A stretch of 50,564 bases of DNA from an uncultured Pelagibacteraceae bacterium (GCA_902520645.1 CABYOP010000002.1:1-50564), one strand, 5' to 3'; counted from the first letter of the stretch, positions 1-10,651 are shown. Made by a program: numbers and translations. Notes: generated by a model not told the origin, from the sequence alone.

Positions 1-855
1 AATTGTTGTTCCAAGAGCAGCATCAGCAAGAGATATAGGAAACTCGAAAAATAAATTCTCATCTGACCTTTTAAATAAGTTATGCGAATTAACGTTAACA
101 AATAAGTATAAATCTCCAGTTGAGCCTCCTCTGCTTCCAGCCTCTCCTTTTCCAGCCAATCGAATTCTTGTACCATCATCAACACCTCTCGGAATTGTAA
201 CAGCAATTTTCTTTGAGGTTTGTGTTTTTCCTTGACCATTACAGTCAGTACATGGGTTTGTGATTTCTTCCCCAGCACCGTTGCATTGAGGACAGGTTTG
301 TTGAACAGTGAAAAATCCCTGATTAGATCGTATTTTACCGTTACCACCACAATATGAACATGTATCAGGAGAAGAACCAGGTCTTGAACCATTTCCTTTG
401 CATGTTCCACATTTTTCAGTTGTTGAAAATTTAATATCTTGCTTTTTCCCGTGGTAGGCTTCCTCAAGAGAAATCGATAAATCGTACCTTAAATCTGAAC
501 CTCTATTATTAGTCCTTCTACTTCTTGACCTTCCACCACCACCAAAATCTCCAAAGAAATCTTCAAAAATATCTGAAAAGTCTGCACCACTAAATCCTCC
601 AAAGCCACCACCAGGTCTTCCACCTCCATTTTCAAAGGCTGCATGACCAAAGTTATCATAGTTTTGTTTTTTTTCTTTATCTGAAAGTATTCCGTAAGCT
701 TCACTAGCTTCTTTAAATTTATCTTCGGCTTTAGTGTCGCCAGGATTTTTATCTGGATGATATTTAACTGCTAATTTTCTGTAGGCTGATTTTAAATCTT
801 CAGGACTTGCGTTTTTACCAACGCCCAGGACATCATAATAGTCTCTTTTAGCCAT
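1..855 (-). CDS. dnaJ: Chaperone protein DnaJ (3'-truncated by window edge)
   Basis: Hsp40 co-chaperone that delivers unfolded clients to DnaK and stimulates its ATPase in the cytoplasm. The reading frame opens at an ATG at 855 and runs without a stop to base 1, giving 285 residues of a protein usually near 375; the C-terminal substrate-binding and dimerisation part lies outside. The start [12 protein letters not shown] is the classic J-domain opening, with the HPD motif near residue 33. A Gly/Phe-rich linker follows (about 75-110). Four zinc repeats are visible from about residue 149: [24 protein letters not shown] and CTDCNGQG, so this is a type I DnaJ. It lies 29 bp downstream of dnaK on the same strand and is probably co-transcribed with grpE and dnaK. 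Confidence 0.97.
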   Translation of the reverse strand, partial: MAKRDYYDVLGVGKNASPEDLKSAYRKLAVKYHPDKNPGDTKAEDKFKEASEAYGILSDKEKKQNYDNFGHAAFENGGGRPGGGFGGFSGADFSDIFEDFFGDFGGGGRSRSRRTNNRGSDLRYDLSISLEEAYHGKKQDIKFSTTEKCGTCKGNGSRPGSSPDTCSYCGGNGKIRSNQGFFTVQQTCPQCNGAGEEITNPCTDCNGQGKTQTSKKIAVTIPRGVDDGTRIRLAGKGEAGSRGGSTGDLYLFVNVNSHNLFKRSDENLFFEFPISLADAALGTTI

Positions 856-867
856 CTAATTACCCCA

Positions 868-881
868 GACATTTAAATGTC
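868..881. repeat. 14-bp perfect palindrome in the dnaK-dnaJ gap
   Basis: GACATTTAAATGTC is a perfect palindrome filling most of the 29-bp gap between the dnaK stop and the dnaJ start. In the transcript it could form a short hairpin just before the dnaJ start codon. No T-run follows, so it is not an intrinsic terminator. A role in RNA processing or in setting the DnaK:DnaJ ratio is only a possibility. Confidence 0.4.
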
Positions 882-884
882 AGT

Positions 885-2810
885 TTAAGCGCTTTTTTCT
901 TTATTCTCGTCTTTTACTTCTTCGAAATCAGCATCAACAACATTTTCGTCTTTTTTACCTGCATCATCTCCTCCATCATCTTTTCCAGACTCTGGTTTTT
1001 CAGTTTGTTGTGATTTGTAAATTGCTTCTCCAAGTTTCATAGAAGCTTGAACCAAAGCTTCTGTTTTTTTCTTGATATCTTCAATATCTTCACCTTTTAA
1101 AGCTTCTTTTACAGCTGTTGATGCATCTTCAATTGCTTTCTTTTCTGCATCAGAAACTTTTGTTCCATGCTCTTTTAAGTTTTTTTCAGTGGAGTGGATT
1201 AAAGTATCTGCCTGATTTCTTACATCAACCGATTCTCTTTTTTTCTTATCAGCTTCTTTGTTAGACTCAGCGTCTTTAACCATTTTTTCAATCTCTTCAT
1301 CACTTAGTCCACCAGAAGCTTGAATTTGAATCTTTTGCTCTTTACCTGTCCCTTTATCTTTTGCTGAAACATTTACGATACCATTTGCATCAATATCAAA
1401 AGTTACTTCGATTTGAGGAACACCTCTTGGAGCAGGTGCGATACCTACAAGCTCAAAGTTACCTAAGGCTTTATTATCAGTAGCCATTTCTCTTTCACCT
1501 TGTAAAACTCTTATAGATACAGCTGGTTGATTATCTTCTGCAGTTGAAAAAACTTGACTTTTTTTAGTTGGAATTGTTGTGTTTTTATCTATTAGTTTTG
1601 TAGAAACTCCACCAAGAGTTTCAATACCAAGTGATAAAGGAGTTACATCTAATAAAAGTACATCTTTAACATCACCCTGTAATACACCAGCTTGAATTGC
1701 GGCTCCCATTGCCACCACTTCATCTGGATTAACACTTTTATTTGGATCTTTGCCAAAAAAGCTTTTAACTTCTTCAAGTACTTTTGGCATTCTAGTCATG
1801 CCACCAACCATTACTACTTCATCTATTTCACTGGCATTAATACCTGCATCTTTCAGAGCAGTTTTACATGGTGGAATTGTTCTAGCAATTAAATCCTCTA
1901 CTAGGGCTTCAAGTTTAGCTCTAGTCATTTTTAAATTAATATGTTTCGGACCTGTTTTATCAGCAGTAATAAATGGTAAATTAATATCTGTTTGTTCTGC
2001 AGATGATAGTTCGATTTTCGCTTTTTCCGCAGCTTCTTTTAATCTCTGTAAAGCAAGTTTGTCAGATTTAAGATCAATTCCGTTGTCTTTTTTGAATTCA
2101 GAAACTAAATAATCCACAATTGCATTATCAAAATCTTCACCACCTAAAAATGTGTCACCATTAGTTGATTTAACTTCAAATACACCATCTCCTAATTCTA
2201 GGATTGAAACATCAAACGTTCCTCCACCTAAATCATAAACGGCAATTTTTTTATTTTGTTTTTTATCTAAACCATAAGCAAGTGATGCAGCAGTTGGTTC
2301 ATTTATAATTCTTAAAACTTCCAATCCTGCAATTTTTCCTGCATCTTTTGTTGCTTGTCTTTGTGCATCGTTAAAATATGCTGGTACAGTAATTACTGCT
2401 TTCGTTACGGCTTGACCAAGATATTTTTCTGCAGTCTCTTTCATTTTTTGTAAAATAAATGCAGAAATTTGAGAGGGTGAATATTTTTCTCCTTTAGCTT
2501 CAATCCAAGCATCACCTTTTTCAGAATTTACTATTTTAAAAGGTGCTGCTTCAACATCTTTTTTAACTGTTGGATCATCAAAATTTCTTCCAATCAATCT
2601 TTTAACTGCAAAGATTGTATTTTCTGGATTTGTTACAGCTTGTCTTTTTGCTGGTTGTCCGATTAATTTTTCATTTTCATCTGTAAAGGCTACAACTGAA
2701 GGAGTTGTTCTTGCACCTTCTGCATTTTCTAATACTTTAGCTTGCGTTCCTTCCATTATTGCAACGCACGAATTTGTTGTTCCTAAATCTATACCAATAA
2801 TTTTACTCAT
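885..2810 (-). CDS. dnaK: Molecular chaperone DnaK (Hsp70)
   Basis: ATP-dependent Hsp70 that folds and protects cytoplasmic proteins with DnaJ and GrpE. The product has 641 residues, the normal family length. The nucleotide-binding domain opens with [13 protein letters not shown] (phosphate-1 loop) and contains the [15 protein letters not shown] and [11 protein letters not shown] signatures; [13 protein letters not shown] is the third Hsp70 signature. The substrate-binding domain follows (from about residue 385, [14 protein letters not shown]), then a helical lid and an acidic tail ending in an EEVKD-like motif. It is preceded by grpE (60 bp gap) and followed by dnaJ. Reverse-frame open stretches across it are coding shadows. 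No clear CIRCE element or heat-shock promoter was found. Confidence 0.99.
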   Translation of the reverse strand: MSKIIGIDLGTTNSCVAIMEGTQAKVLENAEGARTTPSVVAFTDENEKLIGQPAKRQAVTNPENTIFAVKRLIGRNFDDPTVKKDVEAAPFKIVNSEKGDAWIEAKGEKYSPSQISAFILQKMKETAEKYLGQAVTKAVITVPAYFNDAQRQATKDAGKIAGLEVLRIINEPTAASLAYGLDKKQNKKIAVYDLGGGTFDVSILELGDGVFEVKSTNGDTFLGGEDFDNAIVDYLVSEFKKDNGIDLKSDKLALQRLKEAAEKAKIELSSAEQTDINLPFITADKTGPKHINLKMTRAKLEALVEDLIARTIPPCKTALKDAGINASEIDEVVMVGGMTRMPKVLEEVKSFFGKDPNKSVNPDEVVAMGAAIQAGVLQGDVKDVLLLDVTPLSLGIETLGGVSTKLIDKNTTIPTKKSQVFSTAEDNQPAVSIRVLQGEREMATDNKALGNFELVGIAPAPRGVPQIEVTFDIDANGIVNVSAKDKGTGKEQKIQIQASGGLSDEEIEKMVKDAESNKEADKKKRESVDVRNQADTLIHSTEKNLKEHGTKVSDAEKKAIEDASTAVKEALKGEDIEDIKKKTEALVQASMKLGEAIYKSQQTEKPESGKDDGGDDAGKKDENVVDADFEEVKDENKEKSA

Positions 2811-2870
2811 AATTTTATATCCTATCCGTCATATAAGGTCTAAATTCTGATCTACAAGCTGATCTGGGAA

Positions 2871-3524
2871 TTATTTATCCTCTATATTTTCTTTGTTTTC
2901 CTCTGTTTTTTCCTCTTTTTTAGAAACTTTCTTAGAAACACCAACTAAAGAAGGTCTTAGAAGTCGATCTTTGATAGTAAATCCTTTTTGAATTTCCTGA
3001 ATAATTGTTCCAGGTTCTTTTGAATCATCCTCTATTTCCATCATCGCTTGATGAAAATTAGGGTCTAATTTTTTATTCAAACTTTCAATTGGTTTAATAT
3101 TATTTTTTTCAAAAATTGAAATAGTATCATTTTTAATAATATCTAAATGTTCCAAGGATTTTTTAAGGGCCTCTGTATCTTTTAATTTTTCATCAGTTTC
3201 CAAAACCTGTTTTGAACGTTCTAAATTATCAATTAAATTTAATGCTTCCTTAGCAAAACTATAGCCGCCATATTCAAATGCTTCATCTTTTTCTTTTTCA
3301 AATCTTCTTCTTTGATTTTCCATTTCAGCAAAAGTTCTTGCTACTTTGTCTTCCAGTTCAGCAATTTTTTCTTCTGGAGTAGGCTCTTTAATTTCTTCCT
3401 TAGCTTCTTGAGCTGTTTCTTCTTTTTTATTATCACTATCTAAATTTTCATCAGGTTTAGCTGTTTCTTTTTCTGGCTCCTGATGATTTTTAGTAGCTGT
3501 ATTTTGGTTTTCTTCTTTTTCCAT
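2871..3524 (-). CDS. grpE: Nucleotide exchange factor GrpE
   Basis: Dimeric factor that releases ADP from DnaK. The product has 217 residues. The first ~55 residues are a charged, low-complexity Glu/Lys/Asn tail. A long predicted coiled coil follows (about 55-110, EEKIAELEDKVARTFAEMEN), then the four-helix bundle and the beta-wing containing DPNFHQAMMEIED and the signature KGFTIKDRLLRPSLVGVSK near residues 180-200. It is the first gene of the grpE-dnaK-dnaJ group, divergent from rdgB with 36 bp between the start codons. An AAGG lies a few bases before the ATG as a plausible ribosome-binding site. Confidence 0.97.
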   Translation of the reverse strand: MEKEENQNTATKNHQEPEKETAKPDENLDSDNKKEETAQEAKEEIKEPTPEEKIAELEDKVARTFAEMENQRRRFEKEKDEAFEYGGYSFAKEALNLIDNLERSKQVLETDEKLKDTEALKKSLEHLDIIKNDTISIFEKNNIKPIESLNKKLDPNFHQAMMEIEDDSKEPGTIIQEIQKGFTIKDRLLRPSLVGVSKKVSKKEEKTEENKENIEDK

Positions 3525-3560
3525 TAAGCCTTATATGGTAAGGATTTTGATAATTTCTAG

Positions 3561-4163
3561 ATGCCTACACAAAAAATAAACAAATTACTTATTGGAACAA
3601 ACAACAGAGGTAAACTAAGTGAAATAAGGAGTTTACTGCCAAAAAACATAGAAATTCACTCTACATCTGAATTTAATCTTAAAAGTCCAATAGAAAATGG
3701 AAAAACATTTAAAGAAAATTCTCTAATAAAGTCAAAATATTTTTCAAAAAAAACAGGCCTTGTATGTCTAGCAGATGACTCTGGTTTAGAAATAGACCTT
3801 TTAGATAAAAATCCTGGTATTTATTCAGCAAGATGGGGAGGGAAACAGGGAGATTTTAATAAGGCTATTAAAAGAGTTTATAGAGAGCTAAATAAAAAAA
3901 ATAAAAATTGGAAACAGAAAAAAATTAAAGCAAGGTTTGTATGTGCTTTATCTATTTCATATTTAGATAAAAAAATTGTCTGTGTTCAAAGTAAAATTGA
4001 AGGCTCTATTTCAACTGAGTCCAAAGGAACAAATGGATTTGGCTATGATCCTATCTTTGTTCCCAAAGGTAAAAAAAAAACATTTGGAGAAATGCAGCCT
4101 GCAAAAAAATATAAAATAGATCATAGATATTTTGCTTTTAAAAAACTTAGAAAATTTTTGTGA
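3561..4163 (+). CDS. rdgB: XTP/dITP diphosphatase (RdgB/HAM1 family)
   Basis: House-cleaning enzyme hydrolysing non-canonical purine triphosphates (XTP, dITP, ITP) to monophosphate plus pyrophosphate, keeping them out of DNA and RNA. The 200-residue product has the expected motifs: GTNNRGKLSEI near residue 12, LADDSGLEID near 70 (catalytic acidic pair) and GTNGFGYDPIFVPKG near 155. The following KKKTFGEM is encoded across a run of ten adenines (4071-4080) that stays in frame. The 3' end overlaps the convergent LpoA-like gene by 17 bp. In Alphaproteobacteria rdgB often sits near grpE, which fits. Confidence 0.95.
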   Translation: MPTQKINKLLIGTNNRGKLSEIRSLLPKNIEIHSTSEFNLKSPIENGKTFKENSLIKSKYFSKKTGLVCLADDSGLEIDLLDKNPGIYSARWGGKQGDFNKAIKRVYRELNKKNKNWKQKKIKARFVCALSISYLDKKIVCVQSKIEGSISTESKGTNGFGYDPIFVPKGKKKTFGEMQPAKKYKIDHRYFAFKKLRKFL

Positions 4164-5301
4164 GTTCTTTGTCTTCAACTTTATAAAAGTTTAATCTATG
4201 ATTAATCTTATTATTTCTTACATCAAATATTCCTATTTTTCCTTTAAATGAATTCTGCTTTTTAAATAATTTACTTAAATTGGTAAGATCCGACTTGAAC
4301 GATAAATAATAGATTAGACCCACTAAATCATAACTTAATAAAGATAAATGTGAGGGATCTTCATTAAAAGCATTAAAATATTTGATTTTATAATTATCAA
4401 AATTTTCTTTATTAATTGAGGGATAATATATTGGTTGAACATCTGTTTCTTTTAATAAACTTTCATCAAACCATTGATTAAGGGTTATAAAATATTTATT
4501 TTCTGGTTTAACATCGGTGTATAAAAGAGATGTAGTCACACTTTTTAAACTTTCATCAAAATCAGCAATAACAACTGCATCAAAGTTTAAATTTCCTATA
4601 GTGTATCTTTTTTCTAATCTTTTTATTTTCTTTTCTTTATTAGGCTCGTTTGAATTTTTAATTCTTGTAATTTCATCTTCAAGATTTTGTTTTCTTATTC
4701 TATATTTTGTGATTTCTTCTATTTGCTTGGTAAGTTTTGTTGGATCAGTGTTATAATCATACTCTTTATAGGTTTTTATTTTTGAGTCTTTGACTCCTTT
4801 TTTTATTTCAAATTCATATTCTCGAATTGGTGTTAAAAAAATAGTTCTTTCAATATCATTTTTTTCTAAAAATTTTTTAATAGTATTGAATTGAGATGTA
4901 GAATTTATACCTGCTGAAATAACATTTTTTGGAAGATCTAAGGTTTTGTTTGTTAAAGATAAAAAGGTTAAATCTTTCATTTCATCTAGATAAGTTAAGC
5001 TTTCATAAAAGACTGGACCTATGACTACCTTTATACCCATTTGTTTTAACTCAAATGCTGATTTTAGAGTTTGATTGGGTCTAGAAGCAGTATCTTTTGG
5101 GTAAATTTCAATTAAATTATTATCAATATCTTTTACAGCTAAACTTACAGCCTTGATAATTGATTGACCAATCTCTTTGTTTATTCCAGTCATTGGTACT
5201 AACAAACCAATTTTAATTTTTTCGTTTGCACTAGCCGCTTGAAAAAATAATAAGAAAACTCCGCATTTAAGGATAAAAAGAATTTTAAATAATTTAATCA
5301 T
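4147..5301 (-). CDS. LpoA/LppC-like periplasmic binding-fold protein
   Basis: Probable envelope protein of the penicillin-binding-protein activator family (YraM/LpoA C-terminal domain, type I periplasmic-binding fold). The chosen start (5301) gives 384 residues opening with a clear signal peptide: MIKLFKILFILKCGVFLLFFQ, then cleavage near AASANE. A longer frame from 5343 would add 14 residues and overlap rsmI. The mature protein begins KIKIGLLVPMTG, the usual first strand of this fold. A charged helical insertion (about 190-235) is rich in Arg/Lys/Glu. No lipobox cysteine is visible, so it may be periplasmic rather than a lipoprotein. The neighbourhood with rsmI and a BON lipoprotein matches the yraL-yraM-yraP cluster of other Proteobacteria. 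Activity on PBPs is inferred from family only. Confidence 0.8.
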   Translation of the reverse strand: MIKLFKILFILKCGVFLLFFQAASANEKIKIGLLVPMTGINKEIGQSIIKAVSLAVKDIDNNLIEIYPKDTASRPNQTLKSAFELKQMGIKVVIGPVFYESLTYLDEMKDLTFLSLTNKTLDLPKNVISAGINSTSQFNTIKKFLEKNDIERTIFLTPIREYEFEIKKGVKDSKIKTYKEYDYNTDPTKLTKQIEEITKYRIRKQNLEDEITRIKNSNEPNKEKKIKRLEKRYTIGNLNFDAVVIADFDESLKSVTTSLLYTDVKPENKYFITLNQWFDESLLKETDVQPIYYPSINKENFDNYKIKYFNAFNEDPSHLSLLSYDLVGLIYYLSFKSDLTNLSKLFKKQNSFKGKIGIFDVRNNKINHRLNFYKVEDKELTKIF

Positions 5302-5335
5302 TTTAATGTTATTATAATATTTTTTAAGCCAAATT

Positions 5336-6199
5336 ATGATCATTAAACCACAATCTAAAATAAAAGATAATGAAAATGGTCTTTATATAGTTTCAACGCC
5401 AATAGGAAATTTGAAAGATATTACTATAAGAGCAGTAGAAATATTAAAACAATCAGATTTTATTTTATGTGAAGATACTCGTATTTCAAAAAATTTATTA
5501 AATAAATACGAAATCAAATCGAAACTGATTTCAAATCATAAATTTAATGAAAAAAAAAATACTTTAAAAATAATTGAATATTTAAAATCTGGAAAATTAA
5601 TATCTCTAATTTCTGATGCTGGGACCCCTGCTATTTCTGATCCAGGCTCAGTTTTAGTTAATGAGTGTGTTAAAAATAATATTAAGATTGTACCAATACC
5701 TGGTCCATCAGCAGTGGCAACTGCCATATCTATTAGTGGATTTTCTGATCAATTTTTCTTTTATGGTTTCTTACCAGATAAAAAACAGCAAATAACAAAT
5801 GAGCTTAAAAAAATATCTGAACTTAACTCGACTTTAGTTTTTTTTATATCTCCTAAAAAAATTAATAAAATTATACCTGAAATTAAAAAACACTTTAGTG
5901 AGAGAAAAATTGTGATTTGCAGAGAAATTACTAAGTTATACGAAGAGTTTTTAAGAGCAAATGTAAATGAAATGGAACAATTTCAAAAAGAACCAAAAGG
6001 TGAATTAACAGTTGTTATTTCAGATAGAAAGACTGATCAAAATAACTCTAAAAATTTGAATGAATCTGATATTAATATAATTAATAAAATGATTAATAAA
6101 CTTACAATAAAAGAAATTACCGACTTAATTTGTCAAAATAGTAAAGTTTCAAAAAAGCTAGTATACAATTATTGTTTAAAGTTAAAAAATGAAAATTAA
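5336..6199 (+). CDS. rsmI: 16S rRNA (cytidine-1402-2'-O)-methyltransferase
   Basis: SAM-dependent tetrapyrrole-methylase-fold enzyme that methylates the ribose of C1402 in the 16S rRNA decoding centre. The product has 287 residues. Signature segments are GLYIVSTPIGNLKDITIRA near residue 17, CEDTRISKNLL near 43, SLISDAGTPAISDPG near 94 and PIPGPSAVATA near 119. The C-terminal part resembles the short helical RsmI extension. It is divergent from the LpoA-like gene (34 bp between chosen starts) and overlaps the following BON lipoprotein gene by 11 bp, suggesting coupled translation. In many Proteobacteria a small yraN gene lies between these two; it is absent here. Confidence 0.95.
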   Translation: MIIKPQSKIKDNENGLYIVSTPIGNLKDITIRAVEILKQSDFILCEDTRISKNLLNKYEIKSKLISNHKFNEKKNTLKIIEYLKSGKLISLISDAGTPAISDPGSVLVNECVKNNIKIVPIPGPSAVATAISISGFSDQFFFYGFLPDKKQQITNELKKISELNSTLVFFISPKKINKIIPEIKKHFSERKIVICREITKLYEEFLRANVNEMEQFQKEPKGELTVVISDRKTDQNNSKNLNESDINIINKMINKLTIKEITDLICQNSKVSKKLVYNYCLKLKNEN

Positions 6200-6782
6200 G
6201 TTCTTATTACTAATATTTGTTGGATTTATTTTATCAGGGTGTGCAGGTGTAAGTTCTAAGGGAGTATTTGGAACGGGTGTCTCAGTTGCATTAGATCCCA
6301 GAACGTTAGGAACTCAAATAGACGACTCCATAATGCAAAAAACTTTAACTGCTAGAATTTTAGCTAAAGATAAAAAGTACTTTCTGTCAGTAAAATCTAA
6401 AGTACTTGATGGAAGAATTTTTTTAACAGGAAAAGTTGATAGACCTGAGGAGAAATTACAAATAACAAAAATTGCCTGGGAGACAAAAGGTACCAGATCA
6501 GTTCGTAACGATATAAAAATAAAAGAACAATTTAATTTTAAACAATCTGCTAAAGATATTTTAATTACTACACAGCTAAGAACTGCGTTAATAGTAAACA
6601 AAAATATTAAAGCTACAAATTATCAAATAGATACATACAAAAAAAAGATATATGTATATGGAATTGCCCAAACATCTGAAGAAAAAGATTTAGTGATTAG
6701 TGAGGCTAAAGAAATCTTAGATGTCGAAAATGTAATAGCAAGTATAATGCTTGTTGAGGATCTAAGAATTCAAAAAGATTAA
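6189..6782 (+). CDS. BON-domain outer-membrane lipoprotein (DolP/YraP-like)
   Basis: The 197-residue product starts with a lipoprotein signal peptide, MKIKFLLLIFVGFILSGCAG, with the lipobox LSGC at residues 15-18, so it should be lipidated and anchored in an envelope membrane. Two BON domains follow (about 45-115 and 120-190). Each has the pattern of a small helix-strand unit around glycine, for example DGRIFLTGKVDRPEE and KIYVYGIAQTSEE. DolP in Escherichia coli binds anionic phospholipid and supports outer-membrane integrity; the same job is inferred here from domains and from its position after rsmI. It ends at 6782, exactly abutting the stop of the convergent malic enzyme gene. Confidence 0.85.
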   Translation: MKIKFLLLIFVGFILSGCAGVSSKGVFGTGVSVALDPRTLGTQIDDSIMQKTLTARILAKDKKYFLSVKSKVLDGRIFLTGKVDRPEEKLQITKIAWETKGTRSVRNDIKIKEQFNFKQSAKDILITTQLRTALIVNKNIKATNYQIDTYKKKIYVYGIAQTSEEKDLVISEAKEILDVENVIASIMLVEDLRIQKD

Positions 6783-9068
6783 TTATTTTTTATAATCTAT
6801 AACTTCAGAAGAGTAGGCAGCTATAGACGCTAAATTAATTATTTCAGACGTCGAAGATCTTAAGGGTGCAATCTCAATTGGTAGGCCAAGCCCAATAAGC
6901 AAAGGTCCAATGACTTTTGTGTCTCCAAATGTTTTCATTAACTTGTATGATATGGCTGCACTGTGCTGACCAGGCATAATCAGAATATTTGCTTTACCAA
7001 CAATTTTTGTAAAAGGATACAATTCCTCGTATTCAGAGTTTAAGGCAACATCAGGCTGCATGTCTCCATCAAATTCAAAATCTACTTTTTTTTCTTTTAA
7101 AATTTCAACTGCATCTCTTATATGTTTTGTTCGACTTGTTAAAGGCTGGCCGAAAGTTGAATGCGAAACAAATGCAACTTTTGGGTCAAATCCAAATAGT
7201 CTAACTACTCTTGCAGTCGACATTGCAATTTCTGCCATTTGTTCTGATGTTGGGTATTCGTGAACACTAGTATCACCTATAAATATAGTTTTTCCTTTAT
7301 GAACCACCATATTTAGTCCAAACATTATCTCACCTTTTCGAACATCTACAACTTGCTTAATCTTTTCCAAAGAGGCACCAAAACGTCTTGTATTCCCGGT
7401 TACAGCTCCGTCAGCGTCTCCACACGCAACCATGCTTGTAGCCCATATAACCCTGTCATTCCTTACCAATCTGTCACAATCGCGTTCGAGCAAACCCTGT
7501 TCTCTTTGTAATTTTTTAAATAGATGTTTGACGTATTTGTTTCTTTTTTCTTCATCCTTTGAATTTATTATTTCGATATCAAAGTTCTCACTGTATCCAA
7601 TATTTTTGATTTGTTCTTTAATTTTACTTTCTTTGCCAATCAAAATAGGAATTCCTAACTTAGAATTTTTAAATGCAATTGCTGCTTTTAATGTATTTTC
7701 ATCTTCTCCGTCAGCGAACACAATTCTTTTTTGATTATTTTTTATAAATGAGTTTATACCTTGCATTATAGTAACGGTTGGGTCTAATCTTTGTTTAAGT
7801 TGTTCTTTATAAATTTCAAAATCTTCAATATTTTTTCTAGCTACTCCACTTTTCATTGCAGCTTTTGCTACAGCAGCTGGAATTACACTTATTAGTCTTG
7901 GATCAAATGTAGATGGAATAATATAATCTTTTCCATAATGTGGTCTTTCACCGCCCATTGCAGCTACCACTTCATCAGGAACATCTTCTCTTGCAAGTTT
8001 AGCAATTGCTTGCGATGCAGCAACTTTCATTTCTTCATTAATAGTTTTAGACCGTACATCTAAAGCTCCTCTAAAAATATAAGGGAAACCAATTAAATTG
8101 TTAACTTGGTTAGGATAATCTGATCTTCCAGTTGCTATAATTACATCATTTCTTACTTCATTTATTTCCTCTGGTAAAATTTCAGGATCTGGATTAGCAC
8201 AAGCAAAAATGATTGGATTTTTTGCCATACTCTTAACCATCTCTTTTTTAAGAACTCCTTTTGCTGACAAACCTAAAAAAACATCAGCACCTTTCATTGC
8301 GTGTTCAAGAGTTCTTAGTTTTGTCTCAACTGCATATTTTGATTTCCACTGGTCTATACCTTCAGTCCTTCCTTTATAAATTACACCTTTTCTATCAAGC
8401 ATGATCACATTTTCTGAAGGCACTCCTGAATTTTTAAATAATTCTGTGCAGGCTTGGGCAGATGCTCCAGCACCATTAACAACAACTTTAATTTCTTTTA
8501 TTGATTTACCACTTATATCTAGAGCGTTTATTAGTGCTGCTGTTGTAATTATTGCAGTACCATGCTGATCATCATGAAAAACTGGAATATCCAAAATTTC
8601 TTTTAATTTTTGTTCAATTATAAAGCAATCTGGAGCTGCTATATCCTCTAAATTAATTCCACCAAAGCTTGGAGCAAAATTTTTTATAGAATTAATAATT
8701 TCCTCACTGTCTTTAGAATCTATTTCAAGATCTATAGAATCTATGTCAGCAAATCTTTTAAATAACACTGCTTTCCCCTCCATTACTGGTTTAGATGCTA
8801 ATGCTCCTAAATTCCCCATTCCTAAAATAGCTGAACCATTACTAATAACTGCAACTAAATTTCCTTTACTTGTATAATCATAAGCTGCTTCTGGATTGTC
8901 ACTGATCTCTTTTACTGGGGCCGCAACCCCTGGAGAATATGCAAGTGCAAGATCCCTTTTAGTAATCATATTTTTTGAAGAAATGATCTCAATCTTGCCA
9001 GGTTTTTTCTCTTTATGAAAATCTAAAGCTTCTTTATCTGTGTAATGATCAATCTTTGTTTTTTTCAT
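6783..9068 (-). CDS. maeB: NADP-dependent malic enzyme with phosphotransacetylase-like domain
   Basis: Oxidatively decarboxylates malate to pyruvate and CO2, usually making NADPH. At 761 residues it is the long MaeB form. The malic-enzyme half (about 1-430) shows LALAYSPGVAAPV, GKAVLFKRFADIDS, HDDQHGTAIITTAAL and the dinucleotide-binding stretch VVVNGAGASAQACTELF. The C-terminal half (about 430-760) is a phosphate acetyltransferase-like domain (RIVFADGEDENTLKAA, PGQHSAAISYKLM), which in studied MaeB proteins is regulatory, binding acetyl-CoA, rather than clearly catalytic. It stands alone, convergent with the BON lipoprotein gene and divergent from murJ (49 bp). The gene links the TCA cycle to pyruvate and reducing power. 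Confidence 0.96.
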   Translation of the reverse strand: MKKTKIDHYTDKEALDFHKEKKPGKIEIISSKNMITKRDLALAYSPGVAAPVKEISDNPEAAYDYTSKGNLVAVISNGSAILGMGNLGALASKPVMEGKAVLFKRFADIDSIDLEIDSKDSEEIINSIKNFAPSFGGINLEDIAAPDCFIIEQKLKEILDIPVFHDDQHGTAIITTAALINALDISGKSIKEIKVVVNGAGASAQACTELFKNSGVPSENVIMLDRKGVIYKGRTEGIDQWKSKYAVETKLRTLEHAMKGADVFLGLSAKGVLKKEMVKSMAKNPIIFACANPDPEILPEEINEVRNDVIIATGRSDYPNQVNNLIGFPYIFRGALDVRSKTINEEMKVAASQAIAKLAREDVPDEVVAAMGGERPHYGKDYIIPSTFDPRLISVIPAAVAKAAMKSGVARKNIEDFEIYKEQLKQRLDPTVTIMQGINSFIKNNQKRIVFADGEDENTLKAAIAFKNSKLGIPILIGKESKIKEQIKNIGYSENFDIEIINSKDEEKRNKYVKHLFKKLQREQGLLERDCDRLVRNDRVIWATSMVACGDADGAVTGNTRRFGASLEKIKQVVDVRKGEIMFGLNMVVHKGKTIFIGDTSVHEYPTSEQMAEIAMSTARVVRLFGFDPKVAFVSHSTFGQPLTSRTKHIRDAVEILKEKKVDFEFDGDMQPDVALNSEYEELYPFTKIVGKANILIMPGQHSAAISYKLMKTFGDTKVIGPLLIGLGLPIEIAPLRSSTSEIINLASIAAYSSEVIDYKK

Positions 9069-9117
9069 TTGTTATAATATGTGTACAATTAGGGTAAATT
9101 TAAGACTAATATGATTT

Positions 9118-10647
9118 ATGAACTTACTTAAGTCAACAGGCACATTTGGTTTTTATACTATCATAAGCAGATTACTTGGATATTTAAGAGATATTTTAAT
9201 TGCAATATTTTTAGGAACAGGTTTGTTAGCAGATGCTTTTTTTGTAGCATTTAGAATTCCAAACACATTTAGAAGATTATTTTCAGAGGGAACTTTTAAT
9301 GCTGCTTTCGTTCCAAGCTATGCATCAGAAATGGTTAAGGGCAAAAAACAATCCAACAAATTTGCAAATGATATCTTTAATCTTCTATTTCTAGGTTTGT
9401 TATTACTAACATTGCTTATTCAATTATTTATGCCTGTATTTGTATCTCTTATTGCGCCTGGTTTTGTAGGGGACATTGAAAAAATGGAAATAGCAATAAA
9501 ACTGACTCGTATCACTTTTCCATTCTTATTATTTATTTGTTTAGCATCTTTTTTTGCAGCAATATTAAACTCATATAATAAATTTGCAGCTGCATCAGGG
9601 GCACCAATAATATTAAATATTGTATTAGTTTTAGTTCTATTATTCTCAAACTCCCTAGGTGACAGCCTAGTATATTATTTATCTTATGGAGTTTCTTTAG
9701 CAGGATTATTACAATTATTATTTTTGTATAAATTTGTGAAAAAACATTACTCACTTAAAATTAACTTCAAAATTAAAATATCTGAAAAAGTTAAGATTTT
9801 TTATAAAAAATTATTACCAAGTATTTTTTCATCAGGTGTAACTCAAATAAATATACTTGTTGGAACCATTATAGCTTCATTTCAGGCAAGCGCAGTTTCC
9901 TACTTGTATTATGCTGATAGAATATATCAAATCAATCTTGCAATAGCTGGAATTGCAATTGGAGTAGTAGTGCTTCCTCAATTATCAAAACATATTCAAT
10001 CTAAGAAAAAAGATAAGATTTTGTTAATTCAAAACAAAGCGTTGGAGCTAAGTTTATTTTTGAGTTTACCAGCATCTATTGCATTAATCCTTGGTTCTGA
10101 ACAAATAATTTCAGCACTTTTTGGTTATGGATCATTTGATAAAAACTCAGTTTTGAACTCAAGTCTAGCTTTATATTATTTTGCTTTGGGCTTACCTGCA
10201 TTTGCTTTAATTAAAGTATTTTCTAGTTTCTTCTTTGCAAACCATAATACTAAAACACCTTTTTATATTTCTTTGATTTCTGTGATTTTAAATATCCTAA
10301 TAAGTGTTTATTATTTTAATGAAATTGGATTTATAATAATACCTATTGCAACGACAATTTCCTCATGGTTCAACGGTATATTGTTATTTATCTTTTTAAA
10401 AAATGGGAAACTATTTTCATTCAATCAAATATTTTTAATAAAGTTTGTTAAAATACTTATTGCTTCAATTTTAATGGGTTTTGTATTTCAATTTTTATTA
10501 AATCTATTCCAAGACGAACTAGCATTTGAGCAAAGATTTAAATCTTTTTACTTAATATTATCAGCATTATTAGGCCTTGCGTCTTACCTTATGATTTCCT
10601 ATTTCATCAAAGCTTTTAAAATAAGCGATATTCAACTAAAGTATTAA
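9118..10647 (+). CDS. murJ: Lipid II flippase MurJ (MviN)
   Basis: Inner-membrane MOP-superfamily flippase moving lipid II to the periplasmic side for peptidoglycan synthesis. The 509-residue product is hydrophobic throughout with about 14 membrane segments. The N-terminus ([20 protein letters not shown]) and the following [12 protein letters not shown] and [21 protein letters not shown] segments are diagnostic of MurJ, including conserved arginines of the transport cavity; [12 protein letters not shown] follows. A start at 9118 places these in register. It is 4 bp upstream of trpS on the same strand. The pair murJ-trpS is common in Alphaproteobacteria. Confidence 0.96.
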   Translation: MNLLKSTGTFGFYTIISRLLGYLRDILIAIFLGTGLLADAFFVAFRIPNTFRRLFSEGTFNAAFVPSYASEMVKGKKQSNKFANDIFNLLFLGLLLLTLLIQLFMPVFVSLIAPGFVGDIEKMEIAIKLTRITFPFLLFICLASFFAAILNSYNKFAAASGAPIILNIVLVLVLLFSNSLGDSLVYYLSYGVSLAGLLQLLFLYKFVKKHYSLKINFKIKISEKVKIFYKKLLPSIFSSGVTQINILVGTIIASFQASAVSYLYYADRIYQINLAIAGIAIGVVVLPQLSKHIQSKKKDKILLIQNKALELSLFLSLPASIALILGSEQIISALFGYGSFDKNSVLNSSLALYYFALGLPAFALIKVFSSFFFANHNTKTPFYISLISVILNILISVYYFNEIGFIIIPIATTISSWFNGILLFIFLKNGKLFSFNQIFLIKFVKILIASILMGFVFQFLLNLFQDELAFEQRFKSFYLILSALLGLASYLMISYFIKAFKISDIQLKY

Positions 10648-10651
10648 CTTT

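Noticed and set aside
489..704. Small open frame inside dnaJ
   Set aside because: It lies in a different frame of the Gly/Phe-rich region of dnaJ and has low-complexity composition; a shadow.
1692..2112. Plus-strand open frames across dnaK
   Set aside because: They run antisense to a clearly coding chaperone gene and have no recognisable domain or start signal.
3525..3560. Sigma-32-type heat-shock promoter for grpE
   Set aside because: CTAGAAA-N15-CCATAT is a loose match, and transcription would start at the ATG, leaving out the AAGG ribosome site.
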